Below are positions 60,736 to 64,000 of a stretch of DNA of 64,000 nt, piece after piece. Below the pieces are notes generated by a model. That model had not been told where the DNA came from. It worked only from the letters and a program-made list of their open reading frames with translations, and made no database searches. This DNA is from Robinsoniella peoriensis (lineage in GTDB: Bacteria; Bacillota; Clostridia; Lachnospirales; Lachnospiraceae). Every line of letters starts with the position of its first letter. Within the stretch, counting starts at the first letter, position 1. The stretch lies in NCBI RefSeq assembly GCF_042680125.1, contig NZ_JBHTNY010000007.1; one strand, 5' to 3'. The translations under genes were made by a program, and so were the position numbers.

Positions 60736-63700
60736 TTACTCTTCATCAAGAACTTCTTCTAGGTCTAAAAATGCTTCTTCTTCTTCCTCTTCCACATCAA
60801 CTAACTCGCCGTCCTCAAATTCCTGCTGACTAAATCCGAAGTCTTCCAGAGGTTCTTCCTCATTGTAGCCCTTCTCGCCTTCAATAACGGAATGCAGATC
60901 TGTTTCGCCAAAATCAATCGTTTCCATGATTTCAACTTCTGTCTGGTCTTCCTTGAGTACTTTTACATCAAGTCCAAGGGACTGAAGCTCTTTTAACAAT
61001 ACCTTGAAGGATTCCGGTATACCTGGTTCCGGTATATTTTCTCCTTTGATAATTGCTTCGTAAGTCTTCACACGGCCGATAACATCATCGGACTTCACAG
61101 TCAGAATTTCCTGCAGTGTATAGGATGCACCGTATGCTTCCAGCGCCCAAACTTCCATCTCTCCGAAACGCTGTCCACCAAACTGTGCTTTACCACCAAG
61201 AGGCTGCTGTGTAACCAGGGAGTAAGGACCGGTGGAACGTGCATGGATTTTATCATCAACCAGATGATGAAGCTTCAGATAATGCATGTGTCCGATTGTA
61301 ACTGAACTGTCGAAGTACTCGCCGGTACGGCCATCACGCAGCCTTACTTTACCATCTCGTGAAAGCGGTACACCTTTCCAGAGTTCTCTGTGTGCTCTGT
61401 TCTCATATAAATAATCCATAACATCAGGAAGCAGTTCCTGCTCATGTTTCTCTTTAAATTCTTCCCACTCAAGATTGACATAATCATTCGCCAGATCAAG
61501 AGTATCCATAATATCAACTTCGTTCGCACCATCAAATACCGGTGTGGATATATTAAATCCTAACGCTTTTGACGCAAGACTTAAATGGATCTCAAGTACC
61601 TGTCCGATATTCATACGGGAAGGCACACCAAGAGGATTCAATACGATGTCAAGCGGACGGCCGTTTGGCAGGAACGGCATATCTTCTACCGGAAGTACAC
61701 GGGAAACAACACCCTTGTTACCATGACGGCCGGCCATCTTATCTCCAACGGAAATCTTTCTCTTCTGTGCAATATAAATACGTACTGCCTGATTTACGCC
61801 CGGTGATAATTCGTCTCCGTTTTCTCTGGTAAATACTTTGGCATCTACGACTATACCATATTCTCCATGAGGTACTTTCAGAGAAGTATCTCTTACTTCA
61901 CGCGCCTTTTCACCAAAGATCGCACGAAGAAGCCTTTCTTCTGCAGTCAGCTCAGTCTCTCCCTTAGGGGTAACCTTCCCAACCAGGATATCTCCGGCAC
62001 GGACTTCCGCACCGATACGGATGATACCTCTTTCATCCAGATCCTTTAACGCATCATCGCCGACACCGGGAACGTCTCTTGTAATTTCTTCCGGTCCTAA
62101 TTTTGTGTCCCTGGCTTCTGCTTCATATTCTTCAATATGGACAGATGTATAGACATCCTCCATAACCAGTCTTTCACTTAATAATACCGCATCCTCGTAG
62201 TTATAACCTTCCCAGGTCATAAATCCGATCAATGGGTTCTTACCTAATGCAATTTCACCATTCTGTGTAGAAGGTCCGTCAGCAATAACGTCTCCCGCCT
62301 GCACATGATCGCCTTTGAATACGATCGGTCTCTGATTGTAACAGTTACTCTGGTTACTTCTTGCAAACTTCGTCAAATGATACTCATCTTTAGATCCATC
62401 GTCATTTTTCATAACAATTGTCTTAGATGTGGAACGTTCAATCGTTCCGGCTTTTTTGGCAACCACACAAACACCGGAGTCAACCGCTGCTTTCATTTCC
62501 ATACCTGTTCCAACAACCGGTGCATCCGTAGTCAATAACGGTACGGCCTGACGCTGCATGTTAGATCCCATCAGCGCACGGTTAGCATCATCATTTTCCA
62601 GGAAAGGAATCAATGCGGTAGCAACAGAAAATACCATCTTAGGAGATACATCCATGTAATCAAATGTAGTTCTTTCATACTCCTGCGTTTCTTCTCTGTA
62701 ACGACCGGAAACATTTTTATGAACAAAATGTCCTTCTTCATCCAGGGCCTCATTCGCCTGAGCTACATGATAATTATCTTCCTCATCTGCAGTCATATAT
62801 ACAACATCTTCCGTAACACGAGGGTCAGTCGGATCTGTCTTGTCTATTTTACGGTATGGTGCTTCAATAAAACCATACTCATTAATTCTGGCATAGGTTG
62901 CCAGGGAGTTAATCAGACCGATATTAGGACCTTCAGGTGTCTCGATCGGACACATTCTTCCATAATGGGAATAGTGAACATCTCGAACCTCGAATCCCGC
63001 TCTATCTCTGGACAAACCACCAGGGCCCAGTGCGGATAAACGTCTTTTATGTGTTAACTCACCAAGCGGATTATTCTGATCCATGAACTGAGACAGCTGG
63101 GAAGAACCAAAGAATTCTTTAACAGCTGCTGTTACCGGCTTGATATTGATCAGAGATTGCGGAGAAATTCCTTCCAGATCCTGTGTTGTCATACGTTCAC
63201 GTACAACTCTTTCCAGCCTGGAAAGACCAATACGGTACTGGTTCTGCAGCAATTCGCCTACTGCTCTGATACGTCTGTTTCCTAAATGGTCGATATCATC
63301 TGCATTGCCAATTCCATATTCCAGATGCATATTATAGTTAATAGAAGCAATAATATCTTCTTTTGTAATATGCTTCGGAATCAATTCGTGGATATTCTGC
63401 TTGATTGCATATTTGATATCTTCAATATCGTCATTTTCTTCCAGTATTTTTTCAAGCACAGGGTAATATACTAACTCTGTAACACCCACTTCTTTTGGAT
63501 CAACATCAACGAAATTCGTAATATCAACCATCATACTGGAGATTACTTTCGCATTACGTTCTTCCGTCTGAATCCAAACGAAAGGAACTGCTGCATACTG
63601 AATAGCATCTGCAATTTCACGTGTTACTTCGGTGCCTGCTTCAGCCAGAATTTCACCTGTAGTAGTATCTACAACATCTTCTGCAAGCACATGTCCTGAG

Positions 63701-64000
63701 ATACGGTTGCGAAGAAGAAGCTTCTTATTAAATTTATAACGGCCAACCTTAGCAAGATCATATCTTCTAGGGTCAAAAAACATACTGGTAATAAGGCTTT
63801 CTGCACTTTCTACTGCCAGCGGTTCACCCGGACGGATCTTTTTATATAATTCAAGAAGACCTTCCTGGTAATTTTCTGATGTATCCTTAGTTAAACTTGC
63901 CAGGATCTTTGGTTCTTCACCAAATAACTCAATGATCTCAGCATTGGTACCGATGCCAAGTGCACGGATTAAAACCGTAATCGGCACCTTTCTGGTTCTA
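60736..64000 (-). CDS. rpoB: DNA-directed RNA polymerase subunit beta; 5' end beyond the window
   Basis: The frame is open to the right edge, with more than 1085 residues present, and the N-terminal part lies outside the window. The GTG at 63987 encodes an internal valine (RTRKVPITVLIRALGIGTNA), not the start. The rifampicin-binding region is visible (SQLSQFMDQNNPLGE and LTHKRRLSALGPGGL) and keeps the Asp, His and Ser whose changes cause common resistance, so a sensitive enzyme is predicted. The C-terminus ends with an acidic tail (DVEEEEEEAFLDLEEVLDEE). rpoC follows after 35 bases. Confidence 0.99.
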   Translation of the reverse strand, partial: RTRKVPITVLIRALGIGTNAEIIELFGEEPKILASLTKDTSENYQEGLLELYKKIRPGEPLAVESAESLITSMFFDPRRYDLAKVGRYKFNKKLLLRNRISGHVLAEDVVDTTTGEILAEAGTEVTREIADAIQYAAVPFVWIQTEERNAKVISSMMVDITNFVDVDPKEVGVTELVYYPVLEKILEENDDIEDIKYAIKQNIHELIPKHITKEDIIASINYNMHLEYGIGNADDIDHLGNRRIRAVGELLQNQYRIGLSRLERVVRERMTTQDLEGISPQSLINIKPVTAAVKEFFGSSQLSQFMDQNNPLGELTHKRRLSALGPGGLSRDRAGFEVRDVHYSHYGRMCPIETPEGPNIGLINSLATYARINEYGFIEAPYRKIDKTDPTDPRVTEDVVYMTADEEDNYHVAQANEALDEEGHFVHKNVSGRYREETQEYERTTFDYMDVSPKMVFSVATALIPFLENDDANRALMGSNMQRQAVPLLTTDAPVVGTGMEMKAAVDSGVCVVAKKAGTIERSTSKTIVMKNDDGSKDEYHLTKFARSNQSNCYNQRPIVFKGDHVQAGDVIADGPSTQNGEIALGKNPLIGFMTWEGYNYEDAVLLSERLVMEDVYTSVHIEEYEAEARDTKLGPEEITRDVPGVGDDALKDLDERGIIRIGAEVRAGDILVGKVTPKGETELTAEERLLRAIFGEKAREVRDTSLKVPHGEYGIVVDAKVFTRENGDELSPGVNQAVRIYIAQKRKISVGDKMAGRHGNKGVVSRVLPVEDMPFLPNGRPLDIVLNPLGVPSRMNIGQVLEIHLSLASKALGFNISTPVFDGANEVDIMDTLDLANDYVNLEWEEFKEKHEQELLPDVMDYLYENRAHRELWKGVPLSRDGKVRLRDGRTGEYFDSSVTIGHMHYLKLHHLVDDKIHARSTGPYSLVTQQPLGGKAQFGGQRFGEMEVWALEAYGASYTLQEILTVKSDDVIGRVKTYEAIIKGENIPEPGIPESFKVLLKELQSLGLDVKVLKEDQTEVEIMETIDFGETDLHSVIEGEKGYNEEEPLEDFGFSQQEFEDGELVDVEEEEEEAFLDLEEVLDEE

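Noticed and set aside
63979..63987. GTG at 63987 as the start of rpoB
   Set aside because: The frame continues to the window edge with conserved residues (RTRKVPITV), so the start lies outside.
1..64000. tRNA, rRNA, insertion sequences or prophage genes
   Set aside because: I found no cloverleaf, rRNA core sequence, transposase, integrase or phage structural gene by reading; a dedicated RNA search was not possible.

Overview
The window looks like a chromosomal segment of a gut Lachnospiraceae-type Firmicute (Clostridia). The evidence is the rpoB-rpoC and rpsL-rpsG-fusA-tuf genes, the low-to-moderate GC, strong AGGAGG-type ribosome binding sites, many consensus TTGACA/TATAAT promoters, three YesM/YesN-type two-component systems and several carbohydrate ABC importers with lipoprotein binding proteins. 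The genus cannot be fixed from sequence reading alone. Almost everything is on the minus strand; the plus-strand genes are a tetR-ABC exporter cassette, one kinase-regulator-binding protein trio, and a VanZ-like gene.

Region by region. 1-5148 (minus) is an unfinished giant secreted sialidase with LamG, sialidase, Ig/Fn3-like and two SGNH-hydrolase-like domains; it runs off the left edge. 5464-13405 (minus) is one apparent operon: binding protein, two permeases, AraC-type response regulator, sensor kinase and GH42 beta-galactosidase. 13814-14200 is a small membrane protein with an ideal promoter and two dyads. 14344-19751 (minus) is a maltose/maltodextrin-type operon (malE-malF-malG-like plus GH13 alpha-glucosidase). 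20091-22437 (plus) is a TetR repressor with a two-gene ABC exporter and matching operators. 22629-27370 (plus) is a kinase, an AraC-type response regulator and a sugar-binding lipoprotein with no permease. 27401-32359 holds single genes: AraC-GyrI regulator, methionine aminopeptidase, small AraC protein, acetyltransferase, AEC-type transporter and phosphoesterase. 32456-37392 is an OmpR-type regulator, kinase, ABC ATPase and FtsX permease operon. 37695-39102 holds a small membrane protein, an Xre regulator and a CarD-like protein.

From 39370 to the right edge the translation and transcription genes tuf, fusA, rpsG, rpsL and rpoC, rpoB appear, but rpsL and rpoC are separated by about 13 kb. 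That insert carries a VanZ-like protein with a 13-residue repeat tail, a UROD-family protein, a response regulator and kinase, an esterase, an Rbs/Lsr/Rha-type sugar importer and an acyltransferase.

How the genes work together. The carbohydrate loci pair transport with local sensing and hydrolysis: the sialidase and GH42 enzyme would trim sialic acid and galactose from host glycans, the GH13 enzyme would split imported malto-oligosaccharides, and the third importer sits with its own kinase and regulator. The most informative regulatory find is a 46-bp element present twice, in front of the importer operon (55806-55851) and in front of the UROD gene (47171-47216). In both places a 21-bp-spaced direct repeat lies at the same distance from a -10 box, which suggests that the local AraC-type response regulator drives both. 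A comparable direct repeat abuts the weak -35 of malE. The UROD transcript would begin with a leader of about 225 nt full of hairpins, two of them nearly identical.
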